A stretch of DNA of 64,000 bases, taken from the NCBI RefSeq assembly GCF_004337475.1, contig NZ_SJZJ01000011.1:48198-112197 (forward strand). Reading direction: 5' to 3'. The notes below the pieces were generated by a model. It was not told where the DNA came from and did not search any database. It saw only the letters and a list, made by a program, of their open reading frames with translations. The stretch is from Nocardioides jejuensis. Lineage in GTDB: Bacteria; Actinomycetota; Actinomycetes; Propionibacteriales; Nocardioidaceae. Positions 1-8,235 of this stretch are shown here, one piece after another (positions within the stretch are counted from its first letter, which is position 1; the number at the start of each line of letters is the position of its first letter). The position numbers were made by a program, and so were the translations under genes.

Positions 1-711
1 GACCATGTCCTTGAACGCGCCGGTGCCCTCGTAGAAGCCGGCGCGGCCCTCGAGGCCGAGCGCCTCGGGGATGTCGATCTGGACGTGGTCGATGAAGTTG
101 CGGTTCCACATCGGCTCGAAGAGCCCGTTGGCGAAGCGGAGCGCCAGGATGTTGAGCGCCGCCTCCTTGCCGAGGAAGTGGTCGATACGGAAGATCTGCG
201 ACTCGTCGAAGACCTCATGGATGGCTGCGTTCAGCGCCTTCGCTGAGGCGAGGTCGACGCCGAACGGCTTCTCCATGATGATCCGGCTGCCGGCGACCAT
301 GCCGGCGTCACGCAGCTGCTCGACGACGTTGAGCGCCGCCTTCGGGGGCACCGAGAGATAGTGCAGCCGGAGGCGCTCGCCGGTCAGCCCGGCCTCGGCT
401 TCGGCGACCGCGGCAAGGAGGTGGTCGACGCCGCTGTCGGCCCACCAGAGCCGCTTGGCGAACTCGTCGAACTCCTTCTTGTCCTCGGCGTCGTCGCTGA
501 ACTCCTCGATCGCCTCGCGGGCCATCTGCACGAACGACTCGCGGTCGTGGTCGTGGAGCGCCGTGCCGATGACCTGGACGTCGGGAAGCAGGCCGCTGCG
601 CCAGAGGTGCAGGAGACCGGGGAGCAGCTTGCGCCGCGCGAGGTCGCCCGTCGCTCCGAAGAGCAGGACGGTGGTCGGCGGGCCGGGGGTGCCTTCGGGC
701 TGCGGTGCCAT
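1..711 (-). CDS. zwf: Glucose-6-phosphate dehydrogenase, N-terminal part (cut by window edge)
   Basis: Oxidises glucose-6-phosphate to 6-phosphogluconolactone with NADP(+), the first step of the cytosolic oxidative pentose phosphate pathway. The frame is open from an ATG at 711 to base 1, giving 237 of about 500 residues. Visible are the nucleotide-binding GATGDL at residues 19-24, EKPFG near 147-151, and the substrate/catalytic signature RIDHFLGKE at 175-183 with its active-site His178. It follows the dehydrogenase gene ending at 736 by 24 nt, so it is probably the third gene of an MFS-dehydrogenase-zwf transcript. The C-terminal half lies outside the window. Family assignment is secure. Confidence 0.93.
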   Translation of the reverse strand, partial: MAPQPEGTPGPPTTVLLFGATGDLARRKLLPGLLHLWRSGLLPDVQVIGTALHDHDRESFVQMAREAIEEFSDDAEDKKEFDEFAKRLWWADSGVDHLLAAVAEAEAGLTGERLRLHYLSVPPKAALNVVEQLRDAGMVAGSRIIMEKPFGVDLASAKALNAAIHEVFDESQIFRIDHFLGKEAALNILALRFANGLFEPMWNRNFIDHVQIDIPEALGLEGRAGFYEGTGAFKDMV

Positions 712-735
712 GTCCCCACCCTAGGCGGCGAGCCG

Positions 736-2124
736 TCAGTCCGCGGCTAGGCCGACGTAGGTGATGTCGAGGTACTCGTCGATGCCGGTGAACCCACCCT
801 CGCGGCCGAAGCCACTGGCCTTCACCCCGCCGAACGGCGCAGCCGGGTTCGACACCAGGCCGGTGTTGACCCCGACCATGCCGAACCGCAGGCCCTCGGA
901 GACGCGCAGCACCCGACCGACGTCCCGCGTGAAGACGTACGACGCCAGGCCGTACTCGGTGTCGTTGGCCATCCGGATCGCCGCGGCCTCCCCGTCGGCA
1001 CCCGACGCGAAGACGGTCACCGGGGCGACCGGTCCGAAGATCTCCTCGTGGTTGACCCGCGCCTCTGCCGGTACGTCGACCAGCACGGTCGGCGGGAAGA
1101 AGTTGCCGTGGGCGTCCCCTCCGACGACCCGGCGCGCGCCCGCCGCGATCGCGTCCGCCACCAGCTCCTGTACGCCGGCCACCGCGCGCGCATCGATCAG
1201 CGGCCCGACGTCGACGCCGTCGTCCTGACCGCGTCCGACCTTCAGCGCACCCATGCGCTCCGCGAGCCGGCGGGAGAACTCCTCGGCCACCCCGGCCTGC
1301 ACGAGGAACCGGTTGGCCGAGGTGCAGGCCTCGCCCATGTTGCGCATCTTGGCGAGCATCGCCCCGTCGACGGCCTTGTCGAGGTCGGCGTCGTCGAACA
1401 CCAGGAACGGCGCGTTGCCGCCGAGCTCCATCGAGACCCGCTGCAGGTTGGCCGCTGACTGCGCCACGAGGGCCTTGCCGACCGCGGTCGAGCCCGTGAA
1501 GGAGACCTTGCGCAGCCGGGCGTCAGCCATGAGCGCGGCCGTCGTCTCCTTCGCCTGCGTCGTGGTGAGCACCTGCAGCACGCCGTCGGGTAGGCCCGCC
1601 TCGGCGAGCACCTTCGCCAGCTCGATCGTGGTGAGTGGCGTGGACTCGGCCGGCTTGACGATCATCGTGCAGCCGGCCGCGATCGCCGCGCCGACCTTGC
1701 GCGTCGCCATGGCGAGCGGGAAGTTCCACGGCGTGATCAGCAGGACCGGTCCGACCGGCTTCTTCATCGTGATCAGCCGCGATCCGCCGGCCGGAGCCGG
1801 GAGCCAGGTGCCGCTGATCCGGACGGCCTCCTCGGAGAACCAGCGGAGGAACTCCGCGCCGTACGCCACCTCGCCGCGCGCCTCGGCGAGCGGCTTGCCC
1901 ATCTCGAGCGAGATGGTCCGCGCGAAGTGGTCGGCGCGCTGGGTCACGAGATCGAAGGCCCGGCGCAGGATCTCGCCACGCTCGCGTGCTGGCGTGGCGG
2001 CCCAGGCCTGCTGCCCGGCGACGGCAACCTCGAGCATTGCCCGGGCGTCGTCGACACCCTGGTCGGGCAGCGAGGCCAGGACCGATCCGTCAGCCGGGTC
2101 GAGGACGTCGAAGGAAGCGCTCAT
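736..2124 (-). CDS. gabD: NAD(P)-dependent succinate-semialdehyde-type aldehyde dehydrogenase
   Basis: A 462-residue aldehyde dehydrogenase of the succinate-semialdehyde dehydrogenase branch, a cytosolic enzyme oxidising a short-chain semialdehyde to the acid. Key residues are all present: PWNFP at 132-136, cofactor Lys157 in VKPAE, FTGST at 209-213, general base Glu233 in MELGGNAP and nucleophile Cys267 in GEACTSANR. Length is normal. The ATG overlaps the stop of the upstream MFS gene by 4 nt, so the two are translationally coupled, and zwf follows 24 nt downstream. Exact substrate is inferred from family resemblance only. A second, more distant SSADH lies at 61.3-62.9 kb. Confidence 0.85.
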   Translation of the reverse strand: MSASFDVLDPADGSVLASLPDQGVDDARAMLEVAVAGQQAWAATPARERGEILRRAFDLVTQRADHFARTISLEMGKPLAEARGEVAYGAEFLRWFSEEAVRISGTWLPAPAGGSRLITMKKPVGPVLLITPWNFPLAMATRKVGAAIAAGCTMIVKPAESTPLTTIELAKVLAEAGLPDGVLQVLTTTQAKETTAALMADARLRKVSFTGSTAVGKALVAQSAANLQRVSMELGGNAPFLVFDDADLDKAVDGAMLAKMRNMGEACTSANRFLVQAGVAEEFSRRLAERMGALKVGRGQDDGVDVGPLIDARAVAGVQELVADAIAAGARRVVGGDAHGNFFPPTVLVDVPAEARVNHEEIFGPVAPVTVFASGADGEAAAIRMANDTEYGLASYVFTRDVGRVLRVSEGLRFGMVGVNTGLVSNPAAPFGGVKASGFGREGGFTGIDEYLDITYVGLAAD

Positions 2125-3410
2125 ACGTTCAGACTAGGACGCTGCTGGCCGAGCGCCCGGGCCTTGCCGCTCTGCAGCAGCAACGCCGCGACCGCAGCGG
2201 CCAGGGCGATCAGGCCGGTCACCACGAAGGCGCCTTCCCAGCCGGTCCGGTCGATCGCCGTGCCGGCCAGCGGCGCACCGAGCGCCGAGCCGGCCGTGAA
2301 CGCGACTCCCTGCCAGCCCAGTGCCTCGCCCAACCGGTTCTCCGGCACGACCCGGCTCAGCCCGTCGCTGATCGCGGTGATCGTCGGCGCACAGAAGAGG
2401 CCGCACACCAGGAGCAGCAGGGCCAGGCTCACCTGGCCGTGCGCCAGCGCGACCGGGACGGTCGTCGCGGCGAGGAAGGCAAGCAGGACGAACACCGGGA
2501 TCGGCCGGTGCAACGCCCCGTAGACGAGGGCGCCGACGGCCGAGCCGAAGCCCCACACGGCGAGCACCGGCCCGATCGAACCGGCCTCACCCATGGCCCG
2601 GAGGGCGCCGACGGTGCCCAGCTCGGTGCCGTTGAGCACGATCGTCGCGGCGACACCCGCAGCCAGGGTCGCCATGACCGCCGGCTCACGCCACAGCCGG
2701 ACGTGCTCGGCCGCGACGGTGTCGGCGGGCTCGACCTGCATTCCCTCGACGAGCGGAACCTCGACCGCGTGCGCGGTGTCGGCGCGCACCAGCGGCGGGT
2801 TGGCCAGCCACAGCCCGAAGCCACCCAGCACGACCAGCAGCTCGCTGCCCAGCAGCGACCACGTCGTCCCCCACCACGCCACGGCGAGGACGCCGAGCAC
2901 GGGGCCGATCATGAACGACAGCTCGGTGAAGAGCGCGTCGAGCGAGAGCGCGGCGGTCCGGTCCTCGTCGTCGACGGCAGCGATCAGCGCCTGCCGCGTG
3001 ATCGAGAACGTCGGCAGGTTGGCGAGTCCTCCGACGAAGACGAGCACGAGCAACACCACATAGGGGGTGAACGGCGCGACCGCCCAGACCGCGATCAGCA
3101 CGAGGAGCTGCGGCCCGAGCGTGGCCCGTACGCCGACACGGTCCAGCGAACGCCCGCGCCACGGTCCGGAGACGGCCAGGGCCACCGTGCTCACCGTGGT
3201 CACCACACCAGCGGCGGCGTAGCTGCGGTCGAGCCCGTCGACGACGTGCAGCGTGATGACGATGAACGACGCGAACGCCGGCACGCGCCAGAGGAAGGCG
3301 AGCAGCAGCACCGACCGGACCGAGGGTCGGCGCAGGAGTCGTCCGTACGCCGCCATGCCCTTGCCCATGCGGTCGATGGTTGCAGTGCGCAGACGCTTGA
3401 CGCGACCCAT
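2121..3410 (-). CDS. MFS transporter
   Basis: A 429-residue major facilitator protein with about 12 hydrophobic segments, basic inter-helix loops (for example GPWRGRSLDRVG, resembling the MFS loop 2-3 motif) and a longer polar centre around residues 205-225 separating two six-helix halves. Likely a proton-driven efflux pump of unknown substrate in the inner membrane. The first ATG is used here, but internal ATGs at 3368 and 3356, just before the first helix, are possible starts; none has a strong ribosome-binding site. It is the first gene of the operon with the aldehyde dehydrogenase and zwf. Confidence 0.82.
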   Translation of the reverse strand: MGRVKRLRTATIDRMGKGMAAYGRLLRRPSVRSVLLLAFLWRVPAFASFIVITLHVVDGLDRSYAAAGVVTTVSTVALAVSGPWRGRSLDRVGVRATLGPQLLVLIAVWAVAPFTPYVVLLVLVFVGGLANLPTFSITRQALIAAVDDEDRTAALSLDALFTELSFMIGPVLGVLAVAWWGTTWSLLGSELLVVLGGFGLWLANPPLVRADTAHAVEVPLVEGMQVEPADTVAAEHVRLWREPAVMATLAAGVAATIVLNGTELGTVGALRAMGEAGSIGPVLAVWGFGSAVGALVYGALHRPIPVFVLLAFLAATTVPVALAHGQVSLALLLLVCGLFCAPTITAISDGLSRVVPENRLGEALGWQGVAFTAGSALGAPLAGTAIDRTGWEGAFVVTGLIALAAAVAALLLQSGKARALGQQRPSLNV

Positions 3411-3450
3411 TTATCGGACCGTTACGGTCCTGCGGCGCAGGCGCAATGAG

Positions 3451-3517
3451 GGCCGTCCGGACGGCCGATGCGGAAATGCAGAAGCCCCTCTCGACTCATG
3501 GGGTAATCGAGAGGGGC
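3451..3517. promoter_or_regulatory. Two adjacent palindromes in a divergent promoter region
   Basis: 3451-3466 is a perfect 16-bp palindrome centred on TCCGGA. 3484-3494 and 3507-3517 form a perfect 11-bp stem (GCCCCTCTCGA) with a 12-nt loop. Both lie between the divergent MFS gene (start 3410) and the gene starting at 3579. They could be operators or a structured 5' leader of the plus-strand gene; there is no T-tract to make the stem a standard terminator. Confidence 0.4.
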
Positions 3518-3578
3518 ATCAAGAACGGTATGCCGTGGCGCCGGTCACGTCAACCCGTCCCGGACGTATCCTTCACCG

Positions 3579-4592
3579 GTGCGCAAACCCCCCGAACTGG
3601 TCGTGACCCTGGCGCCCCTCCTGGTGCTGGTCCTGGTCCTCGCAGGCGTCGGCGTCGCCTTCGGCCTGACCGGGCACGACGACCATCGGGCGCGCGACAC
3701 CGCGGGCTCCCCGAGCGTCACGCCGAGCGTGGCGCAGTCGCTGAGCCCGGTCATCACGCCGACCCAGGTCCCCGACATCGCCATCTCGAAGGACCTGCTC
3801 CGCAGCGTCCGGAAGCAGCTGCACACCCTGCCGGAGTTCCGCTTCCAGATCGCGACGCTCAACGTGCTCGGCAACAGCCACACCGTCGCCGGCGGCGACC
3901 GTGCGGAGTACGCCGACAGCGGCACGCGCATGGCCTGGGCGCTGCAGGCGCTGGAGCAGGCCTCGGCCGACGTCGTCGGCTTCCAGGAGATGCAGCCAAC
4001 GCAGTACGCCGCGTTCCGGGCGCGCACCGGCAGCCAGTGGGACAGCTGGCCGGGGCTCGCCGTCAACGCCGACGCGGTCGACAACACCCTCGCGTGGGAC
4101 ACCTCGACGTTCCGCGCGGTGGAGAAGGAAACGATCGCGATCCCGTACTTCTTCGGCCGCACGCGGCAGATGCCGTACGTGCTGCTCGAGAACGTCCAGA
4201 CCAAGCAGCGGATCTGGGTCGCCAACTTCCACAACCCCGCTCACAAGTACGGCGCGACGCAGGCGAAGTGGCGGCGCGAGGCGACCGCGCGGGAGATCGC
4301 CCTGGTCAACAAGCTGGCCGCGGAGACGGGCTACCCGGTCTTCCTCACCGGCGACATGAACGAGCGCCAGGAGTACTGCAACCCGGTCACCGCGAGCACG
4401 GACCTGCGCTGGGCCGGCGGTGCATGCAACAGCGGACGGATGCCGGTCGACTTCATCCTCGGCTCCTCGCGCGTCAGCTTCGCCGGCTACACGATCCGGG
4501 ACCGCGGGGTGCTCGGGAAGGTCACCGACCATCCCCTCGTATACGCAACAGCGACGGTGCCCGAGAGTCGGGCACCGTCGCTGGCCAAGTAG
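3579..4592 (+). CDS. Membrane-anchored or exported endonuclease/exonuclease/phosphatase family protein
   Basis: A 337-residue protein with an N-terminal hydrophobic segment (about residues 6-29), a Ser/Pro/Thr-rich linker to about residue 65, then an endonuclease/exonuclease/phosphatase (DNase I-like) domain. Metal- and active-site motifs are visible: ATLNVLG near 90, GFQEMQ with the metal-binding Glu near 136, TGDMNE near 265 and TDHPLV near 325. The domain therefore acts outside the membrane on a phosphodiester or phosphomonoester; the substrate cannot be read from sequence. It starts with GTG. Its last codons contain a 15-bp hairpin (see 4550-4582). Confidence 0.8.
   Translation: MRKPPELVVTLAPLLVLVLVLAGVGVAFGLTGHDDHRARDTAGSPSVTPSVAQSLSPVITPTQVPDIAISKDLLRSVRKQLHTLPEFRFQIATLNVLGNSHTVAGGDRAEYADSGTRMAWALQALEQASADVVGFQEMQPTQYAAFRARTGSQWDSWPGLAVNADAVDNTLAWDTSTFRAVEKETIAIPYFFGRTRQMPYVLLENVQTKQRIWVANFHNPAHKYGATQAKWRREATAREIALVNKLAAETGYPVFLTGDMNERQEYCNPVTASTDLRWAGGACNSGRMPVDFILGSSRVSFAGYTIRDRGVLGKVTDHPLVYATATVPESRAPSLAK
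4550..4582. terminator. 15-bp hairpin inside the 3' end of the EEP gene
   Basis: AGCGACGGTGCCCGA at 4550-4564 pairs perfectly with 4568-4582 over a 3-nt loop. It overlaps the last codons of the plus-strand gene ending at 4592 and faces the convergent small gene ending at 4602, so it could stop transcription in both directions. No T-tract follows. Confidence 0.55.
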
Positions 4593-4601
4593 AGCGCTGG
4601 G

Positions 4602-4739
4602 TCAGGCAGCGTGATGGGTCGTGGGCGCAGCCGGGCGCACACGCACCCAGTGGGCGACGAGCCGCTTCTTGCCGTCGACGCCCTTCTCGCGCTTCCAGAC
4701 GAGCTCCATGTGGTCGTGGTTTGCAAGACCGTCAAGCAT
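4602..4739 (-). CDS. Small conserved-looking protein, 45 aa
   Basis: Encodes a 45-residue polar protein starting MLDGLANHDH and rich in Lys/Arg around WKREKGVDGKKR, with a His-rich tail. The ATG at 4739 was preferred over longer frames because AGGAGG lies 6 nt upstream. Codon third positions are GC-rich, as in real genes here. It is convergent with the EEP-family gene. I recognise no domain and assign no function; the basic composition could suit nucleic-acid or ribosome binding, but that is speculation. Confidence 0.6.
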   Translation of the reverse strand: MLDGLANHDHMELVWKREKGVDGKKRLVAHWVRVRPAAPTTHHAA

Positions 4740-4750
4740 GGGCCACCTCC

Positions 4751-4768
4751 TGTTCACCGTTTGTTCAC
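4751..4768. promoter_or_regulatory. TGTTCAC direct repeat upstream of the small gene
   Basis: Two TGTTCAC copies start at 4751 and 4762, 11 bp apart (one helical turn), just upstream of the ribosome-binding site of the minus-strand small gene. The spacing suits a dimeric or cooperative regulator, but could be chance. Confidence 0.25.
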
Positions 4769-4981
4769 TTTCGAGTATGGCACACATCCGGTCGATTCGC
4801 ACCCCCTCGCGCGCTCCGATCCGCACGATCGCTCCACACGACCACGGAATCGTCGGAAAATCCGGCGCCCACGCCCCACTCAGCCCCTGAAGTGTCGTGC
4901 AGGTCACTTTCTGCGACAAGGCGTTCCGCCTAGTCAGCTCCGGTGCAAGACTGCGGACGTCCCGACGCAGGAGGTCCACCC

Positions 4982-5803
4982 ATGTCGTTCCCCGCGCTCG
5001 CTCACGACCGCGTGGGCGCCGGCACTCCGGTCGTGCTCGTGCACGGCATCGGCCACCGACGCCAGGCCTGGTCCCCCGTGGTCCGGCTGCTCGCCGAGGA
5101 CCACGAGGTGATCGCGGTCGACCTCACCGGGTTCGGGGAGTCCCCCGGCCACCCGAAGGGCAGCGCCCACAACGTCGAGGCATACGTCGACCACCTGGTC
5201 GCCAACTTCCGCGCGTGGGGCCTCGAGAAGCCGCACGTGGCCGGCAACTCCCTCGGCGGAGCCGTCGCGCTCGAGCTCGCCCGACGCGGCGAGGTCGCGT
5301 CGGCCGTTGCACTCGCCCCGGCGTCGTTCATCGACTGGAAGGGTGCGGGCGCGGCACTCCCGCTCGTGGCGATGCGACTCGGCGCCCTCCTCGTCCCCGC
5401 GCCCGTGCTGCGCCAGGCCTGCCGCGCCGGCTTCGTCCGCGCCGTCATCGGCTGGCCCCTCTACGCGTACGCCGACCGGCACGACGCCGCCTCGACGTAC
5501 GGCGACGCGCTGGCGATGAAGCGGGCTCGCGGCTTCGAGGCCACCGCGATCAAGTGCCTGCGCCCGGTCTTCAAGCCATTCCGCGGAGCCCTGAGGGCCC
5601 CGGTGACCATCGCCTGGGGCACGAAGGACAGGATCCTCCCCTACGGACAGATGGCTCGCGCCCGGAAGCTCGTGCCCCAGGCGCGCTACATCACCCTTGA
5701 CGGAGCCGGCCACGTGCCGATGTCGGACTGCCCCGAGGCGATCGCCGAGCTGATCCGGGGGACGATCGCCGATGTCGAGGCGGGGCGCTCGGCCGTAGCC
5801 TGA
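4982..5803 (+). CDS. Alpha/beta-fold hydrolase
   Basis: A 273-residue cytosolic alpha/beta hydrolase. Oxyanion segment HGIGHRR lies near 21-27, the nucleophile elbow GNSLGG at 88-93 (Ser90), the acid in GTKDRILP near 219 and the catalytic His in GAGHVPM near 249. The ATG at 4982 is preferred over the frame's first start because AGGAGGTCC precedes it. The next gene begins 4 nt after the stop, so hydrolase and flavoprotein are probably co-transcribed. The likely role is hydrolysis of an ester, lactone or C-C bond in a catabolic route; the substrate is unknown. Confidence 0.85.
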   Translation: MSFPALAHDRVGAGTPVVLVHGIGHRRQAWSPVVRLLAEDHEVIAVDLTGFGESPGHPKGSAHNVEAYVDHLVANFRAWGLEKPHVAGNSLGGAVALELARRGEVASAVALAPASFIDWKGAGAALPLVAMRLGALLVPAPVLRQACRAGFVRAVIGWPLYAYADRHDAASTYGDALAMKRARGFEATAIKCLRPVFKPFRGALRAPVTIAWGTKDRILPYGQMARARKLVPQARYITLDGAGHVPMSDCPEAIAELIRGTIADVEAGRSAVA

Positions 5804-5807
5804 GGCC

Positions 5808-7514
5808 ATGTCCACCGCGTCTGACTTCCAGCCCGATGTCATCGTCGTCGGTGCCGGCCTCGCCGGCCTCGTCGCCACTCACGAGCTGGCCAAGGCCGGC
5901 AAGCGGGTCCTGGTGCTCGACCAGGAGAACCGCCACAACCTGGGCGGCCAGGCGTTCTGGTCGCTCGGCGGCCTCTTCTTCGTCGACAGTCCCGAGCAGC
6001 ACCGGATGGGCATCCACGACTCCCTCGACCTCGCCCTGCAGGACTGGCACGGCAGCGCGCAGTTCGACCGGTTCGGCGACGGCACGGACGGCCCCGGCCG
6101 CGGCGAGGACTTCTGGCCGCAGCAGTGGGCCGAGGCGTACGTCCGCTGGGCCCACGAGGGCAAGCGCGACTACGTCCGCGACCTGGGCCTGAAGTCCCTG
6201 ACGTTCGTCGGCTGGGCCGAGCGTGGCGACGGCCGCGCCGAGGGCCACGGCAACTCCGTGCCGCGCTTCCACATCACCTGGGGCACCGGCCCCGAGGTGG
6301 TCCGGGTCTTCCTCGAGCCGGTGCTCGAGGCCGAGAAGGCCGGCCTTGTGCAGTTCGGGTTCCGGCACCAGGTCGACGAGGTCGTCGTCGAGGACGGTGC
6401 CGTGGTCGGCCTACGCGGCTCGGTGCTGGCAGCCGACGACAGCGCCCGCGGCGTGAAGTCGTCGCGCGAGGTCACCGGGTCCTTCGACCTGCGCGCGCGG
6501 GCGGTCGTGGTGAGCAGTGGCGGCATCGGCCACAACTTCGACCTCATGCGCCGCAACTGGCCGACCGACCGGGTCGGCCCCGCGCCGGAGCACATGATCG
6601 CCGGCGTCCCGGCGCACGTGGACGGCCGGATGCTCGCCATCTCCGAGGAGGCTGGGGCCACGCTGGTCAACAAGGACCGGATGTGGGCCTACGTCGAGGG
6701 TGTCCACAACTGGGACCCGATCTGGCCCGATCACGCCATCCGGATCCTGCCCGGGCCGTCGTCGATGTGGTTCGACGCCAACGGCAAGCGGCTGCAGGGG
6801 ATGTCGGGTGTGCCCGGCGCCGACTCGATCGGCTCGATGACCCAGATCCTGTCGACGGGCTACGACTACTCGTGGTTCATCCTGGACCAGACGATCATCG
6901 AGAAGGAGTTCGCACTGTCGGGCTCCGAGCAGAACCCCGACTGGACCAACAAGGACGTCAGGCTGATGCTGCGCGATCGCGTGCTCGGCAAGGGCGCGAC
7001 CGGTCCGGTCGAGCGGTTCAAGAAGTACGGCGAGGACTTCGTCGTCGCCTCGACGATCGCCGAGCTCGTCGAGGGGATGAACGCGATCACCCGCGGCCCT
7101 GAGCTCTCGGCCGACGACATCGAGCGGCAGATCGTGGCGCGCGACCGCCAGGTCGACAACCCGTTCGCCAAGGACGCGCAGATCATGGCGATCCACAACG
7201 GTCGCAAGGACCGCACGGGCAAGATCATGCGCGTCGCCAAGCCGCACAAGATCCTCGACCCTGAGCACGGCCCGCTCATCGCGGTGCGCTGCAACATCCT
7301 GTCCCGCAAGACCCTCGGCGGCATCGAGACCAACCTCGACTCCCAGGCGATCGCCGAGGACGGCTCGGTCATCCCCGGCCTCTACGCCGCCGGCGAGGTC
7401 GCCGGCTTCGGCGGTGGCGGCGTCCACGGCTACAACGCGCTCGAGGGCACCTTCCTCGGCGGCTGCATCTTCAGCGGCCGCGCCGCCGGACTCGCCCTCG
7501 CCCGCGACCTCTGA
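5808..7514 (+). CDS. FAD-binding dehydrogenase (COG3573 / ketosteroid-dehydrogenase-like)
   Basis: A 568-residue flavoprotein related to the fumarate reductase / 3-ketosteroid 1-dehydrogenase superfamily. The N-terminal dinucleotide fold carries VVGAGLAGL at about residues 13-21 with the ribose-binding acidic end VLDQE near 39. The C-terminal flavin-closing segment GEVAGFGGGGVHGYN and the final GGCIFSGRAAG are intact. It probably removes hydrogen from a saturated carbon next to a carbonyl. It is the second gene of a pair with the hydrolase. Members of this predicted-oxidoreductase family are usually annotated without a known substrate, so the reaction is inferred from the fold. Confidence 0.83.
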   Translation: MSTASDFQPDVIVVGAGLAGLVATHELAKAGKRVLVLDQENRHNLGGQAFWSLGGLFFVDSPEQHRMGIHDSLDLALQDWHGSAQFDRFGDGTDGPGRGEDFWPQQWAEAYVRWAHEGKRDYVRDLGLKSLTFVGWAERGDGRAEGHGNSVPRFHITWGTGPEVVRVFLEPVLEAEKAGLVQFGFRHQVDEVVVEDGAVVGLRGSVLAADDSARGVKSSREVTGSFDLRARAVVVSSGGIGHNFDLMRRNWPTDRVGPAPEHMIAGVPAHVDGRMLAISEEAGATLVNKDRMWAYVEGVHNWDPIWPDHAIRILPGPSSMWFDANGKRLQGMSGVPGADSIGSMTQILSTGYDYSWFILDQTIIEKEFALSGSEQNPDWTNKDVRLMLRDRVLGKGATGPVERFKKYGEDFVVASTIAELVEGMNAITRGPELSADDIERQIVARDRQVDNPFAKDAQIMAIHNGRKDRTGKIMRVAKPHKILDPEHGPLIAVRCNILSRKTLGGIETNLDSQAIAEDGSVIPGLYAAGEVAGFGGGGVHGYNALEGTFLGGCIFSGRAAGLALARDL

Positions 7515-7515
7515 C

Positions 7516-7610
7516 GCCGAGACGAGGCTCGTGCACCGCTGAGACGGGGCTCGTGCACGCGGTACGCGTGCCCGAGCCCCGTCTGGAGTGTGCACGGGCC
7601 CCGTCTCGGC
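7516..7610. repeat. Nested fold-back of four related phrases between convergent genes
   Basis: Two forward copies of GAGACGRGGCTCGTGCAC (7519-7536, 7541-7558) are followed by two inverted copies (7568-7584, 7590-7607). The outer pair and the inner pair can each form a long stem, giving nested hairpins. It lies exactly between the flavoprotein gene and the convergent doxX, so it may terminate transcription from both sides. Confidence 0.6.
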
Positions 7611-7620
7611 GAAATGACCA

Positions 7621-7653
7621 CTGCCCGCGTCGGCTCGGAAGCGACGCGGGCAG
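7621..7653. terminator. 12-bp hairpin downstream of doxX
   Basis: CTGCCCGCGTCG at 7621-7632 pairs perfectly with 7642-7653 across a 9-nt loop, 24 nt beyond the minus-strand doxX stop. Likely a terminator without a U-tract. Confidence 0.5.
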
Positions 7654-7676
7654 CCGTCGTGCTGCGGGAGCTGCGA

Positions 7677-8078
7677 TCAGGCGAAGAGGCCGTTCGTCAG
7701 CGTCAGACCCGGGTTCGTCGAGAAGGCGAAGGCCAGGGCGAGCGCGCCACCGGCGAGGGCCAGGTCCTTGTTGAACATGATCTGCGTCATCGCCTTGGCC
7801 TCACCCGACTCCTTCCAGAACGTGTGGAAGATCAGCGCGGTCGGCACGAGCACCAGCGCGAGGACGATGCCGGCGAGGTCGCCGTACACACCGAAGGCGA
7901 TGGCCAGGCCGGCAAGGCCGAAGACCAGGCCCGAGGCGAGGACGTTGAGCTTGGCGAAGGGCAGGCCCTTCGACTTGGCGTAGCCGGCCATGTAGTCGGT
8001 CTGCGCGAAGTGGCCGACGGCCGAGAGCAGGAAGAGAACGACGAACAGGATGCGGCCGACGAGAAGGACGATGTCCAT
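7677..8078 (-). CDS. DoxX family membrane protein
   Basis: A 133-residue protein with four hydrophobic segments (about residues 3-22, 45-64, 66-87 and 104-125) and the DoxX-type start VGRILFVVLFLLSAVGHF. The family comprises small integral membrane proteins linked in some bacteria to quinone or thiol redox systems; a role here is not established. Length is normal. A ribosome-binding GGAGGT lies upstream of the ATG. Two overlapping palindromes 60-95 nt upstream (8140-8173) suggest it is under a dimeric repressor, but no regulator gene is adjacent. Confidence 0.82.
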   Translation of the reverse strand: MDIVLLVGRILFVVLFLLSAVGHFAQTDYMAGYAKSKGLPFAKLNVLASGLVFGLAGLAIAFGVYGDLAGIVLALVLVPTALIFHTFWKESGEAKAMTQIMFNKDLALAGGALALAFAFSTNPGLTLTNGLFA

Positions 8079-8139
8079 GGGGTTACCTCCGAATGAGTCC
8101 GGCGGCCCGGTGGTCGCCTCGATGACTCAATGGTGACAC

Positions 8140-8173
8140 GTCATCTACTTAGATGACAAGTCATGCACTTGTC
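8140..8173. promoter_or_regulatory. Overlapping palindromic operators upstream of doxX
   Basis: GTCATCT-ACTT-AGATGAC (8140-8157) overlaps GACAAGT-CATGC-ACTTGTC (8155-8173). Both are perfect 7-bp inverted repeats of the size bound by MarR- or TetR-type dimers. They lie between the doxX start and the helicase terminator, so doxX is the only plausible target. The regulator is not in this neighbourhood. Confidence 0.5.
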
Positions 8174-8193
8174 GCGTGTGCCACACCCGAAAT

Positions 8194-8227
8194 GCACGAA
8201 GCCCCCTCCGGAGAGGGGGCTTCGTGC
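8194..8227 (-). terminator. Terminator of the DEAD-box helicase gene
   Basis: A perfect 15-bp stem (8194-8208 with 8213-8227, loop CGGA) begins 8 nt beyond the helicase stop. On the minus strand it is followed by ATTTCGGG, a weak T-tract. Confidence 0.8.
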
Positions 8228-8235
8228 TGCATCGA

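Noticed and set aside
736..2124. Recent duplication of the SSADH gene at 61.3-62.9 kb
   Set aside because: The proteins differ in length (462 versus 531), motif wording (GEACTSANR versus GQLCVSIER) and N-terminal extension; they are separate subfamilies.
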